Source of the DNA: Gnetum montanum | Lineage: Eukaryota; Streptophyta; Gnetopsida; Gnetales; Gnetaceae | NCBI GenBank assembly: GCA_015680685.1 | Contig: MNCI01001338.1 | Coordinates: 124,001-188,000, forward strand | DNA length: 64,000 nucleotides | Direction: 5' to 3' | In this document: piece by piece, positions 1 through 11,357 of the stretch | Layout: every line of letters begins with the position of its first letter | Position numbering within the stretch: the stretch's first letter is position 1 | Translations under genes and position numbers: made by a program | The notes under the pieces: model-generated | The model's input: the letters and a program-made list of their open reading frames with translations, nothing else | Database searches by the model: none | What the model was told of the DNA's origin: nothing

Positions 1-1149
1 CTAATTCATTGCAGGGTTTTGGCCCTAATTCACAAAAAGATTTTGGGTTTCAGAGTTTTGTAGCATTCCCAAGTGCATCTCGCTTGCACGGCTTTGAACT
101 TGATTTTCGTGGGTGCACACGCAGTGATCAAGATAATCTTCACGATGACCGAGGCAGATCACAAGGTGCTCACGGTATGTGATTTGATGCTTACGGTGCA
201 CGGTCTGTAGATCGAAGTGACAGTGCACAATTTCAGGATCAGGGCGACGGCGTGCGATTTCTGGATCGAGGCAGCCTGCAAAACTTTGGCGACAGGTGCA
301 GTGTGCATGGAGCTCGGGCTAGCATTCGCAGCACACGTAGTGCGTTGTGCGAAACAACGCGCAAATCATCGCGTAGGCATCGTTTTTGGTGCCACGCGAT
401 TTGAAAACAACATGCGAACAAATGATCAGTCGCTTGCACATGGAGAAGTTCAATCGTGTACAGGTTTTATTCTTGGTCGTAGCAGCATCACATATCAGGC
501 TCCCTCCAACAATGATGGCAGTGCACAGATCGACAGTGGCACTCAGGGCAGTGGCGTTCAGATCAACAATAGCGCTTAGATTGGCAACGGCAGTGGCGCT
601 TAGGTCAACGGTGTTCAGATCGGTGGCGGCACTCAGATCGGTAGCAGCGCTTAGGGTGACGGTGGTGGTAGCAAGGTTTTCAGAATTGATAACAAAATTC
701 AAGGGTTTCAAGAGTTCTTTGTAGGGCAACTTTGGTTTTAATTTTGTAAATAATGATGTACATTTTGGAGGGTTTAATAATAATTTAAACTCAAAGAACC
801 TAGCCTGAACCAATTGCCATGGGCTAGGCCCCATCCTTGAATTTAAAATTAAAATCAAAACCCTTCCATCACATCTCATGCTCATTTGCCCCCAACCACC
901 CCCTTTGCGACAAATTTGAACTCCACTCTAGCTACCTTTGGGCCATCACTTTTGGAGTCTGCCCAAAACAACCCTCTACCAAATCCCCCTCCTTCTCCCT
1001 CTATGCCATTGCTTGAACACTTCACCCACAGAATTTTGTAATACATATCCATAACTCACCACGATCGAGCTTAAATTTCTAGTTTCCTACCATTAACCGG
1101 ACTTCATACGTTCATTTTCTCTTTGTATGTAAAACAATTTGCAAAATAG
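1..1149. other. Unassigned leading sequence
   Basis: No gene, LTR or transposon domain could be recognised. The first 700 bases are more GC-rich than the rest of the window and repeat short phrases such as gatcgaggcag and gcagtgatc. Open frames of 120-190 codons exist on both strands, but their composition is repetitive and matches no family I know. The minisatellite at 520-672 lies inside. From about 770 onward the DNA becomes AT-rich and leads into the Penelope-like element, so part of 770-1149 may be the 5' end of that element. Confidence 0.4.
520..672. repeat. Degenerate minisatellite
   Basis: Imperfect tandem copies of a unit of roughly 20-30 bp. The core reads like gtggcgcttagatc followed by acggc/cggca, repeated about six times. 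In the minus-strand frame this gives a Leu-Ser-Ala-Ala-Thr-Asp-like periodic peptide, which is a by-product of the repeat and not evidence of a gene. Confidence 0.6.
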
Positions 1150-2929
1150 AAAATCACATCTCTAATTTTGCGATCCATAACTTTTCATCACGTACTCTTT
1201 CAGCAAATGAAATTAAAGTTCTAAATTATGGACTTAAATTCATTCCTTGACCACTCCCCATGGATCGAAACTCCATCCTTAAAGAATTCATCGCCTTTGC
1301 CAAGCTTCTTAGACTTTGGAATTTCTTTAAAAATAAACCTGAAGATAATTTTTCATCTTCACTATTTATTATGGTAACTCAAGTTGTTAAAATGAAACTT
1401 CGATGATGTAATAATTGGAATCCTCCAATTAGTAGTTTCAATCCCAAGCTTAAAAATTGCATTTGCAATTGTCTCGCTTCTCTTAAAGTTGTTCTCTCCT
1501 TTATTGATTTCAACCATCAGCAACCTCTTTCCTGTCATCTTCTTGAAGCATTTTGAAAACTTCAAAAAGATACAAACATTGTCATTCAACCAGTGAACAA
1601 AAATGTTGGAGTTTGTGTTCTAGATTCTTCATAGTATCTTTAAAAAGCAACTGGGCAACTCTTCAATTTGGATGTTTATTTGTGTGTGGATTCTATTCCA
1701 TGGGATAATAATCGTCGTTAATTTTTTTCTATCATCAACTATTTGTCATAGGTTTTTAAGGATTCATTACTTCAATTCAAGGCTCCCAAACCTTGTAATT
1801 TTTATTTAATCGCTAAAATTCATAAACCTATAATGGTTGGCTGCCCAATTTGCTCCTACATAGGTTATGTGCTTAAACCCGCCTCTTGCCTTCTCCACTA
1901 TTTGTTGTTTTCCATCCTTTGTTCCCAACCATATCATCTTTAAGATTCATCTACCCTGATCTGTGATCTCCATTCAAAAGTTCTACCTGTTAATGTACTT
2001 TGTTTACATTCAATGTAGAATCTCTTTACCCCAGCATTCCCACCGATCATGGCATTACTACCCTTAAAGATATGGTTGGAACATATTTTTCTACAAACCC
2101 ATTCCCCTTGCAAGATCTCTACAGCAATGCCATTCTAGAGCTCACTTCATTAGTGCTTTGTGAGCACTACTTAAAAATCAATGGAGTACAATTTAAACAG
2201 ATCATAGGCATTGTAATGGGTAGCAACATTGCCATTGTCTATGTATGTCTATTTTCATGCCATCTTGAAAAACAAGTTTTCAGTACTCCCGATTTACAAA
2301 ATCTTTTGTATTTCAAAAGATTCATTGATGATGCTTTTGACATCTGTATTGGTTTTGAAAATCCTCTTTCTCTTCTACTCTCCAGATATGGTAATGTTTA
2401 TCCATCAATCAACATTACCCCCACCATTTTTGATTTTATAGTTAATATTTTGGATATTACTTTCTTCAAGGATCCTCATTTTGTCGACACCGGTATCCTT
2501 TCTACCAAGTGTTATAAAAAACCCTTGAATGCATACTAGTGCATCCTTTTCTCCTCATGGCATCTGTTCTATCAAAAGAAAGCATTCTTCATTGCAAAAC
2601 TCAAAAAAATACCTCATCAGAGAATTATGTCTTGGCAATCTTTAACAAATTTGGTGGCAACTCTTTCAACAACTTTGTGCTCGAGGGTATCCTTCTCACT
2701 TGTTGGTTAAATGTTTCAACCTTGTTCTTGCTACTTCTCATTGATCAGTTTTGGCTAGACTTTAACAAAGTAATGACTTTCATGTTAGGAAACGAACCCC
2801 TCTCATTTTCAAATTGGATTTCAGTACTTTTATTAAATTGTTAAATGTGAGGACCCTCCTAAACCTTATACTTGATTGGCTTTGCCAAAAAGATCTAAGT
2901 ATTTAGAACATCATTCCAGATGTGCTTGC
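1150..2929 (+). pseudogene. Penelope-like element reverse transcriptase, N-terminal and core part
   Basis: This is the decayed reverse transcriptase of a Penelope-like retroelement (PLE), a class that uses RT related to telomerase rather than LTR-type RT. Read across several frames, the PLE blocks appear in order. An N-terminal block with NYGLKFIP and LRLWNFF lies at 1210-1335. The DTNIVIQPVNKNVGV block is at about 1575-1615. The thumb-proximal FYLIAKIHKP motif is at about 1800-1830. The RT core has FNVESLYPSIP (from about 2003), INGVQFKQIIGIVMGS (2178-2225) and the catalytic-type RFIDDAFD (2320-2343). KCYKKPLNAY follows near 2510-2539. The longest open stretch is 179 codons (2000-2539). In-frame TGA/TAG/TAA codons and frameshifts make it non-functional. 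It is cut at 2929 by the G1 LTR and resumes at 19229. Conifer 'Dryad' PLEs are the expected relatives; that link comes from knowledge of the family, not from a search. Confidence 0.88.
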
Positions 2930-3698
2930 TAAAAGACCACTAATTTTGGCCTAGCACTTTTAGACAAGAATCAAGCTAAGTCATGTTGTTGCCCAACATG
3001 AGTACAGCATGACCAAACTTGGAGGCTTCCGAAACAACCCCAGATGGCCCATGATTCAATAGGAAAGGTCCATTCGGGGCCCACAAGCGACTGCACCAAC
3101 TTCCAGCATCCAGAATCAAAAGTTTCAGGTTCAAAATGTTTGGTTTTGGCTAAGTACACTTTGGTTACTTTTTCAGACGTTGCACAGAGTAAGGATCAGC
3201 GTCACCAACTTTTGGAGCCCCGAAATTGAGTCAAAATAGGCCAAAATCGAGCACAAGGACCCCCCATGACCTTTACCAAGGTCCCCAGCAGCTCCCAGCC
3301 TCCAGAAAATCAAGATTTGGGCCTCAAATGTGTCATTTTGACTTGGTGACGCTGGGGTTACTTTTTCAGACATTGCACAGCGTAAGGATCAGCGTCACCA
3401 ACTTTTAGAGCCCCAAAAATGAGCCAAAATGACTTGATTTCAAGGGTGTAAGTTGTCCTCAGGGTCCACTATTGATAACTATGGGTCCCAGCCTTCAGAA
3501 ATTCCAGATTTTAGCTCAAAATTGCAACTTTTGGAGGTCACATTGCAGGTCACACTACAGGTCACGCTGCGTAGTCAAATTTCTCTTGTTGTACATTTCA
3601 TTATAAATTTCCATTTGTGGGCATGTCAAACCCTCATGGTCTAAATTAAATGTACTTTCATGGGCTTGAATAACCCATAAATTGTAAAATGCAATGTA

Positions 3699-3892
3699 CC
3701 TGGTCGAGAATGTAGCTTGCCAACACACATCCAACTCGTGCACAACTATCCAACACAGATATATTGAACCTGGTCAAAGAATGCAACTATCCAACACACA
3801 TCCAACTCGTGCACAACTATCCAACACAGATACATTGAACCTAGTCAAAGAATGTAACTATCTAGCATACATCTAACATGTGCCAACTATCC
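3699..3892 (+). repeat. About 2.7 copies of a 71-bp tandem repeat in the G1 LTR
   Basis: Units contain ccaacacacatccaactcgt and gcacaactatccaacaca, followed by gat-cattgaacctggtcaaag. The same array is in the 3' LTR at about 18341-18533, so it is part of the LTR and not a later expansion. It lies upstream of the TATA box and could be a promoter/enhancer repeat; that role is inferred. Confidence 0.7.
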
Positions 3893-3980
3893 ATGGGACA
3901 CATGTCGCTAGATCTACTTTCCTCTCATCTCACAACCGTTGATTCCATTCTTGATTTTCATGCCTGAGCCTAGTCCAACC

Positions 3981-3989
3981 CTATAAATA
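3981..3989 (+). promoter_or_regulatory. Probable TATA box of the G1 LTR
   Basis: CTATAAATA in the LTR, downstream of the 71-bp repeats and about 430 bp before the broken LTR end. The 3' LTR has the corresponding ctataaatt at about 18623. This is the expected place for the LTR transcription start; no start site can be proven here. Confidence 0.55.
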
Positions 3990-4419
3990 CTCTATCAATT
4001 CACATAAACTAGGAGGCAAAAAAGATTAGGGAGGTAAAAATTGAAGAGATTGGCAATTCTGAGAGAGGACAGAACCTGCAATCTTTGGGTGCTTGGCATA
4101 CTTGACTCCTAGCATCCAAGAATTTCTCACCTCCATCATCACATCATCACATCGTTGCGTCATATCATCCCGGGGCTAGGCTTTTGACATGCCATCCACA
4201 CGTGTGCAACTATTCTTTGACCGGTGCACATTTTTTTTAAAACAATATAATACAATTTTATTATTGCCTTCCATTTATATTATTTACTTTGGTTTATGCT
4301 TTGTTTACAATATAACTCTGTTTATACTTTATTTATAATTCAGTATGCTCTGTTTACATTTTGTGTCGTTGTTTGCATTCCATTTACATCATGTTTACAC
4401 CATTTACGATAACCCCAAC

Positions 4420-5264
4420 TGATGAGTGGCGAGGTACCCCTACACTCAACCATATGAAACGAGCCTAGCACGTGCGATCCGGTCGAACTTCGCAGACTAA
4501 ATGCCTAAACGCCCCATGGAACACTTGGGGTTAATCATTCGTTGTCTTCCTAGACTTACTTGTTGTTGTCATGGTGTATGGTTAAGTAAGTCCAAGGTAT
4601 ATGATTTTTTTGGTCTTTTCTGGTTTATCTCCTATGCTAGAGGGTGAAGGGTTGAGAGAACTAACTACTCTAACTAAGGACCTAAGTCTATATTAACTAG
4701 CGTCAGCATCCATTCCCACTTACCGTACACACCTTGAACTGTGCAACTGTGGCTACCAAATGCTAATCATTACTGGGATTACCACATGTAATGCACGTGC
4801 TTGAAGCAGTTGTACTGAGGCACCTAACTAGCCTAAGTGTGACAAGTAGCCAATTCCTTGACTAGCCGTACACATTCGTCAATGCTCGTAACCAAGTCGT
4901 ACTCATGCCGTGCTACTGGGAAAGCAATAAATAACCTTAAATAAACCTATCCATGTACTGCAAGGTTTATCCATAAAGCTCGTCTTTATTACCGTACACA
5001 ACTTGCGTTCAGGTACAAAGCTGCTCGAATAAGGAACCATTCACTTGGGGGACTCCTACTGCGGGCACATGGAAAATATTCTATCTCTAGGGTGATCAAT
5101 CTACCAGAGCTTTGCTACTTCTAACCTCCATATGAAAATGAGGGGAGTGCTACCTCTTATTTATAGATTTGGTGGCGGACCGCGATATCGCAGGGGATGC
5201 GATATCGTGGTGGCCATGATATCACATACGCGATATTGCAGCTTGTGCATATCGCATCTCATCA
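4420..5264 (-). repeat. N1 3' LTR
   Basis: Reads TGATGAG...CTCATCA, the TGATGA/TCATCA ends shared by all Athila-like LTRs in the window. On the minus strand it has a U3 with several GATATC palindromes (5184-5250), a TATA box CTATAAATA at 5166-5158, and an R/U5 that ends at 4420. Length is 845 bp. It lacks a tandem duplication of about 100 bp that its own 5' LTR carries. Confidence 0.85.
5158..5250 (-). promoter_or_regulatory. LTR promoter: GATATC palindromes plus TATA box (N1)
   Basis: Several copies of GATATC/CGATATCG-like palindromes lie within 70 bp upstream of CTATAAATA. The same layout is found in the P2 LTR (40089-40174), and a GATATC cluster is in the LTR at 20478-21331. Conservation of the cluster between diverged LTRs suggests a real element of the promoter. 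Which factor binds is unknown. Confidence 0.5.
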
Positions 5265-7160
5265 TACCCGCATGACTGAATGAGAACTCATCCTCAAGTT
5301 CCTTACAATAATATCGGGAAGGTATGGAATTATTGAGGGGAATGGAACTAATGGGATGACATGTGAATGAATCATCATTACAAGACTTTACAAAACTGGT
5401 GTTCATGACAACAAGGGTGAACACCTTATTACAATGACATCAGGCCTTTTTTGACAATTGAGAGAGAAAGAGAGAGATAGAAAGAAGTGTCACTGCTGCC
5501 AACGCCAAGATTGCGCTTTTCATTGTCTATCCATAAGCGCGCCATCGATCTTGCTCCTTGCATAGCTGCTTCAGCGCTGCTCCATTCCAAGTGTTTGCTC
5601 CAGATCCATTCCTTTGTTGTATGATTACCATCTGCACACACAACACAATCATATATTAGCAAGGGTAATTGAATCATCATGTAATTAATACCTTGCTTCA
5701 GTGTAGGTCCATTGGCAAGGTTGCGGTATGGCTAATATGGATCGGGGAAGATGTTATTGATGACTACCGAAGGTGTAGGGGTTAGGAAGAAAATCAAAAA
5801 TTTTAGGGCTAGGAGAAAATAAAAAAAAAAGTGGGCTCGGTACCCCCATGACTAATCGCGAACCTCTGGTAGCATTAGAATGAAGAAGGGAAAGGAGTAA
5901 GAAAGATAGATTAAAAAAAAGAACAACTAAAAACATCAATGAAGTAGATGTCCAGATGGTAATGAATGAAATAATAATTAATTGCAAAATGTTAAGGAAA
6001 AGAAATTAACTAATGCTCCAAATAGGAATGTCAGTGGGTCCTCCCCAAAGCAGGCGCATGTTGTTAATGCCCTGACAGACCCACATTCAAAGAGTCCGCA
6101 GGCTCTAGGAATGTCGTTTGGAACAAGAGTTAAAGTCTTAACTACAAGAATTTACTGAAAAGAAAACAATGCATCAACCAAAATATATACACTAATGATA
6201 CAACCGGCAATGAGGTGAACAATGGAGAGAAGGATGAAGAGAAGAGAAATGGAATGGAATTCCAAGAACAAGGTGGTGTACAGCCCCTTGTGTGTTTCAT
6301 GGTTAATGTGACTTGGCAAGTCTCATTCCAACTCCAACCTCAAACCAACCACTTCCAGTGACTTCATATCAATGCATTCAGTTAAACCATCCACATGGAT
6401 AACGAGGATGCATCTTCAAAGAGCCACCACCATTCCGATGAAACAAAGGAAACAATGGGAAGCAAGAAGGGCCTTAGTTAGAGGGAACACTTTTGGTTCC
6501 ATAACTAATGCTTGGAGCCCAATTGTTATTTCATCTAAGGGGTGTCCTTTGAATTCTCACTTGATATTTTTTTTTGTGTTTTGTGTTTTTATGCGTGAGA
6601 ACCACACCATGCAAAGACTTCTTATTTTTATTAGCTTAGTTTCCAATAATTGGGTAACATCAGAATGGTAAGAAAACTCAAGAAAAAACATCTAAGTACC
6701 CAAGAGAATGACCAACACAAAATCATCAAGTTCCCTTGAAGTCACACCCTTTGCAATCCTTGAGTCCTTCCTTAGTTTGAGAAATACCCAGTCACCGATT
6801 TGTTAAAGTTCTTATTAGAAGGGAACTGTACATTTCCAAGCCAAGAAGAACCATAGAAATTGGTGGATGGATGGATGAAGTGATCTCATTGCCTACCATA
6901 TCAAAAGAAACATACCTTAGTATCAACATTGTGACTTAAAGGTAAAAACCAAACATTAGCAATCAATATGAAAACAGTTCATACCATTAGTTTGAACACT
7001 TATTATGGGACAAACTTACAGGATGGATACACACATACATTCACACAAAAAATGGAAAAAGTATAATGATGGTGTAAAACAAAAATTAGAAAAGTTAAAT
7101 AACATTGTAAAACAAAAATGTGTAAAAAAAAATTGAAAAAGAACTGAGGGTCCCGTATGG
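5265..7160 (-). other. Conserved non-coding 3' region of the N1/P2 family
   Basis: Matches 62157-64000 (P2) on the opposite strand along its length, so it belonged to the element. It contains a GA-rich run (5459-5480), a cluster of short AT-rich stretches, and a splice-acceptor-like tgtgttgtgtgtgcag followed by ATG on the minus strand near 5640. A short frame after that ATG contains NTWNGAALKQLCKEQDRW, which is similar in P2. It may be a remnant of a coding exon carried by the family. No protein family was recognised. Confidence 0.6.
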
Positions 7161-8213
7161 TTAGCATAGGTGGCCATCTTCCCAATGACTGAGTTGTAAG
7201 GGAGAGATCCGAAATAATGAGCGTCTATTTGAATTTCTAAGAAGTGTCCAACTTCTCCCAATTGATGATCTTAAGTTGAGGGGTGGAAGTTGACGATGCT
7301 CATGTTCCAATGTGTCTATGCCACGGTTGTTGGCATGAGTTGTCTCCTTAGTTCGTTCCATGCATATTTGTTTGCTCCTTTGAGTGGTTGTCAACCATAG
7401 GGTGTCTACTACTGGTTGTGTGGTTGCTAGATATAGGCATCTTTGTTGTAGAGTTTCAAGGGCACACCTACTACATGGAGGAGATGAGCATCCCTCCATG
7501 TCATCACCCGATGAATCACTGTATGTGATGCATGGAACTTTCCTCTTCTCGATCTTTCCACATATGTTTACCTTAGAGATTTCCAAGGAAAGATCACGGA
7601 TCCTAAGACATGCATCTACTGTGCTTAGCCATGCCCTTCCCATTATAATTGGGAAGTCCCTTTCATTGTTGTTCACTTCGATCACTAGAAAGTCAGCTGG
7701 GTATGACCAACCACACACAGTGTTGATGACGTACTCCACCAATCCCAAGGGAATGGTGATGGATTGGTCTGCCAGCTCTAGTTGAATGTTGCTCTTCTTA
7801 AGTTGGGGCAGGTTCCAGGCATGATACATCTTTTGTGAAATTAAGTTGACTCCGGAACCTGAGTCAAGAAGAGCCCTATGTGGTTCATTTCTGACGATCT
7901 GTAAATAGATTAAGGGACTCCCAGGGTTATTTAGTTTCTTGGAAAGGTGGCCTACCTTGATCCAGTTAGTTACGGTATGCGTTAACATAACCATATGCAT
8001 TAGGCCTCGTTGGACTGAAGGATGCTCCGAAGTGTTAGATGGCGGACGCATGTACATGGCCTCAACTGCTTGTTGTTGTGAGAGTTTTTCTAGGCTTTTG
8101 GTTCTGAAGTAAGGTCTTCTCTTTTTACAGTTGTCAAAACTAGCAGCAGGTTGGATATTTATAGCTCTCACAGTGTGATGTTGCTGCAGTTGAGGAGGAA
8201 GTTCCCCTTGCAT
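7161..8213 (-). CDS. N1 Athila-type aspartic protease region, 350-codon open frame
   Basis: The longest open frame in the window, free of stops. Residues 1-90 are a variable linker. About residues 95-205 are a retroviral-type aspartic protease with the active site LLDSGSGVNLIS (DSG, the intact catalytic triad) and the C-terminal IIMGRAWLS signature. The remaining 140 residues are the start of the pol region (...PLNLRSS), after which pol is missing and the non-coding 3' region begins. The upstream gag lies in broken frames, so this was the middle of a gag-protease polyprotein; the ATG is just the first one in the open stretch and not a proven start. Its openness against broken gag and broken relatives (P1, P2) is notable for an old element. 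Confidence 0.75.
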   Translation of the reverse strand: MQGELPPQLQQHHTVRAINIQPAASFDNCKKRRPYFRTKSLEKLSQQQAVEAMYMRPPSNTSEHPSVQRGLMHMVMLTHTVTNWIKVGHLSKKLNNPGSPLIYLQIVRNEPHRALLDSGSGVNLISQKMYHAWNLPQLKKSNIQLELADQSITIPLGLVEYVINTVCGWSYPADFLVIEVNNNERDFPIIMGRAWLSTVDACLRIRDLSLEISKVNICGKIEKRKVPCITYSDSSGDDMEGCSSPPCSRCALETLQQRCLYLATTQPVVDTLWLTTTQRSKQICMERTKETTHANNRGIDTLEHEHRQLPPLNLRSSIGRSWTLLRNSNRRSLFRISPLQLSHWEDGHLC

Positions 8214-8501
8214 TGTTGGAGCAGGAGGTGTTACGGGAACTACATGAGGTGGAAGAGGTGTGGATGGATTAGGAGGATGGTGTGGGTATGGAGTGTCTCT
8301 CGGAGGAGAAGGAGTCCTTTGGAAGTACTCTCGAGCTTAGTAGTGACGGTTGGGGGTTGCGTGACCCATAGAGTCACTTGGAGAAACTGGCTACTACACA
8401 TAATAACTGTAAGGATTGGGCTGCTGGTAAGGGTACTGATGTGTTGGCGGTGGCATTTCCCATGACTGTGGGTATTGCCATTACTGATGTTGTCCAATAG
8501 G

Positions 8502-10499
8502 CTATGGAGGCGTTCCACTTGGGTAATATGTTAAGGGCTGGTGAAACTGCCTTGGGTTACCTTGTGGATAAGGTAACCTTTGGGGTGTTTGCCGGTGATT
8601 AAGTCTTGGATTTAACGCATACACCCCAGACTCCTGCAAATGTGAGATAATTGGGCAACATCCTTTAGGATGGTCATAGTAGCAGACTCCACATCCACTA
8701 TCACCATCTGTATCAGAATTCACAACCTCATCAGAGATAGGAATTTTCCCCTTACCCTTGTTATGTACAAGGCTTAAGTTTCTCCGCTTGGTTTTGCCTT
8801 TGTCACTACTTTGTTCTACCTTAGACTCTTCTACGATTTTTAAGATTGTTTCTATTCATGAGTCTAAGGAATCCCACATTTGGTCTACCTTAGCTGATAC
8901 CTCGGTTGTTAACTTTTGGATCGACACAGTTTTCCGATTCACCAACTCTTCGAGTGGTGACTCATCCTCCTCATCACAAAATTTCACTCCCTTCTTGCGA
9001 AGGGAGGGATCGCGGTTGTATTCTTCCGCACTTTCCCTCTTATGTAGCTCACCCTTTTCTTGCGCTACTTGTTCCAACAAACTTTCAACTTCATGGGCTC
9101 TAAGTTGGGAAAGTCTCCCTTGGGCATAAGTCTTAAGGGTTCTTCTCGTTTCATTCCTTAGCCCATCCACGATGTGGTGAAGTTGATCTCGCTTAGTGTA
9201 CCCATGGCCCGGGCAATGATGTAGCAGTGTATAGTAACAGGCCATGGCAGCATCCAAGGGTTCATAAGCACCTTGTTTCTAGCCTTGGATCTTCTTACGC
9301 AAATTGGACACTCTGGAGTACATCTGATATTTGTTGTTGAACAGTTCAAGCATCGTACTCCACCTCCTGATGGTTTCCGGTTCTAAGGACCGGTACTAGC
9401 TCTCTGCTTCTTTGGTGAGTGTGCTTGGGAACAACTTAAGCTTCTGCCACTCAGTATCTAGATTTTGCAAGGCACAGGCATCATGGAATGCCTGTAAATG
9501 ATGTTGAGGATCAATGTTGTATCCCCCTTCAAAGCATGGGATATTATTTATGTCCAAACGCTTGATCTGACTATCTTTTAAGTGCCTTGTGGTTATCCTA
9601 ACTACCTCTGTGATATCAAGCATGCTTCAGGTTGTGAGTAGGGGTTCGTCATGATCATCCCTATCATGATGTCTGTGATGTCTTTGTGGTGGTTCCCTAC
9701 TCTTCATATGTCCTCGCCCTTGTCCTAACTCCTGACCTTCTTGTTGAGGTCTTTCATCTTCTTTACTTTTACCCTCTCCGTTGTGCTCACGATGGTTGTG
9801 CCCAGATGTGGAAGGAGAGTGTGAATGGTGAGATAAAGGAGAAGAGAAAGGGGATCCATCACCATGGCGATGTTTCTTACCTTCTCTTCAGCTGCTTCGG
9901 CCCCGATCGTTGTGATGATCAAAGCGTCCATCCTTAGTGTGAGTGGTTGTTCCTGCCGTGAACAGTTGGTGTTCACGGGGATCAGAGCCCATAGCATGTA
10001 TAGTTGATCGAAGGCTCTGATTCCTAACCTCTTCACCATTGTGAGGAGGAGGAACATCATTTCCTAAGAAACCCATTATAAGGGGTTCCTCGTCTTCTAT
10101 TTCACTAAGGACATTGGGGACCTTGCCCTTCAACAATGAGTGTTGGCTCTCCTGCCTTTCATCCCTCATACGTTGCAAAGTGGTGGGATGATAATCCCTT
10201 ATATCATATTCTCCAGCAACGTATTCAATGAATAAGTCCTGCATGCCAATTTGTGCTAAGGCACGGAAGAGCATGCTCGGAACAGATCGATTTGGTGGTA
10301 AAACTATGTTACCAAAAAAATCTCTCCAGTGCAACTGTTCATCCTGGTGGAGGATAAAAGTGTAATCAGGAATATACTCATCGGGATGAGTATAAACTAT
10401 CTTATATTGTTTAGGACTTGGCTGGTTTAGGTTATGTGTATGTTGCTAACTGTCTTCCGTGTTATCCTTAGGTGAGTTAACCTTATGAGAAGAAGCCAT
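8502..10499 (-). pseudogene. N1 gag (Athila-type), broken
   Basis: Gag polyprotein read on the minus strand from ATG at 10499 (MASSHK). The N-terminal part has DEYIPDYTFILHQ and WRDFFGNIVLP. The central retrotransposon gag domain is at 9623-8856 (LDINNIPCFEGGYN, LQAFHDACALQN, QLHHIVDGLRNETRRTL). A zinc-knuckle-like CGVCYYDHPKGCCP lies near 8700. Gag forms the particle and binds element RNA. Stops such as the one after TKEAES and a frame change near 9250 inactivate it. P2 (41154-42882 plus 60630) and P1 encode the same protein type. Confidence 0.85.
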
Positions 10500-10621
10500 T
10501 TTATTGGTGTGCTTTTTACCATTATATATGTTTTTATTTAACTAATTAACCCAAAGGTTTGTTAAGGCTCACAATGATGTGAAAGATTTTCTAATGTTCT
10601 AATTGACATACAAACACTTAG

Positions 10622-10639
10622 TCCCCGGCAACGACACCT
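10622..10639 (-). other. N1 primer binding site, tRNA-Asp type
   Basis: On the minus strand, directly after the LTR end and one T, comes AGGTGTCGTTGCCGGGGA. The plant tRNA-Asp complement is TGGCGCCGTTGCCGGGGA, so only two positions differ. This is the standard Athila primer. Homology to the tRNA stops after these 18 bases. Confidence 0.85.
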
Positions 10640-10640
10640 A

Positions 10641-11303
10641 TGATGAGTGGCGAGGTACCTACACTCAACCATATGAAATGAGTGTAGCACGCATGATCCA
10701 GTCGACCTCTGTAGACTAAATGCCTAAATGCCCCATGGAACACTTGGGGTTATTCATTTGTTGTCTTCCCAGACTTACTTGTTGTTGTCATGGTGTCTGG
10801 TTAAGTAAGTTCGAGGTATATGATTTTTTGGTCTTTTCTGGTTTATCTCCTATGCTAGAGGGTGAAGGGTTGAGAGAACTAACTACTCTAACTAAGGACC
10901 TAAGTCTATATTAACTAGCGTCAGCATCCGTTCCCACTTATTGTACACACCCTGAACTGTGCAAATGTGGCTACCAAATGCTAATCATTACTGGGATTAC
11001 CACATGTAATGCACGTGCTCAAAGTGGTCATACTGAGGCACCTAACTAGCCTATGTGTGACAAGTAGCTGATTCCTTGACTAGCCGTACACATTCGTAGA
11101 TGCTCGTAATCAAGTCGTACTCATCCCACGTTCTAGGAGATAAGGGTGAGAGAATCTAATCACGATGAGTAGCTGATTTCTTGGTTAGCCGTACACATTC
11201 GTCAATGCTCGTAACCAAGTCGTACTCATGCCACGCTACTGGGAAAGCAATAAATAACATTAAATAAACCTATCCATGTACTGTAAGTTTTATCCACAAA
11301 GCT
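10641..11303 (-). repeat. N1 5' LTR, truncated at its outer end
   Basis: Matches 4420-4983 but contains an extra copy of a unit of about 100 bp (tagctgatt...ctagccgtacacattcgt occurs twice, about 11065-11200). It stops at aagctcg, equivalent to 4983 in the complete LTR, where remaining G1 LTR sequence begins. The outer 280 bp are therefore lost. Confidence 0.82.
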
Positions 11304-11352
11304 CGGTGTTTGTTCCCCTTCCAGCCTTACACTGACGATTTAGGTTAGTACA
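11304..11352 (+). repeat. G1 5' LTR, right remnant
   Basis: The last 49 bp of the G1 LTR, matching 19175-19223 (ccttcaagcctcacaccgat / ccttccagccttacactgac, then gatttaggt-agtaca). It ends in ACA right before the primer site. This shows that N1 sits inside the G1 5' LTR and not beside it. Confidence 0.8.
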
Positions 11353-11357
11353 ATTTT

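Larger units (their letters stand above)
2930..4419 (+). repeat. G1 5' LTR, left segment
   Basis: Pairs with 17572-19063 over its full length. The usual TG start is TA here, while the 3' copy keeps TGAAAGACC. The LTR holds an internal duplicated block (about 3158-3238 and 3346-3430, both with actttttcagac...gcacag...aaggatcagcgtcacc), a 71-bp tandem repeat (3699-3892), a TATA box (3981) and a run of TTTAC-type words before its end (4250-4410). N1 is inserted at 4419/4420. Confidence 0.85.
4420..11303 (-). mobile_element. N1: Athila-like gag-protease element nested in the G1 LTR
   Basis: Minus-strand element with 3' LTR 4420-5264, a 1.9-kb non-coding 3' region, protease ORF, gag, tRNA-Asp-type primer site (10622-10639) and a truncated 5' LTR (10641-11303). 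There is no RT, RNase H or integrase, so it is a gag-bearing non-autonomous element (the TR-GAG type). The same structure and the same 3' region occur in P2, so this was a family that multiplied in this form and not a single damaged copy. Its right end and the neighbouring G1 LTR share one deletion at 11303/11304, which removed the outer roughly 280 bp of the N1 LTR and roughly 110-150 bp of the G1 LTR. Confidence 0.83.

Noticed and set aside
217-885. Overlapping open frames of 112-188 codons on both strands
   Set aside because: They overlap each other, run through a minisatellite and show no domain or homologous copy in the window.
1141-2929. A telomerase or group II intron reverse transcriptase
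   Set aside because: The order of KIHKP, N-VESLYPSIP and RFIDD blocks and the post-RT RKLRSLLV segment are those of Penelope-like elements.
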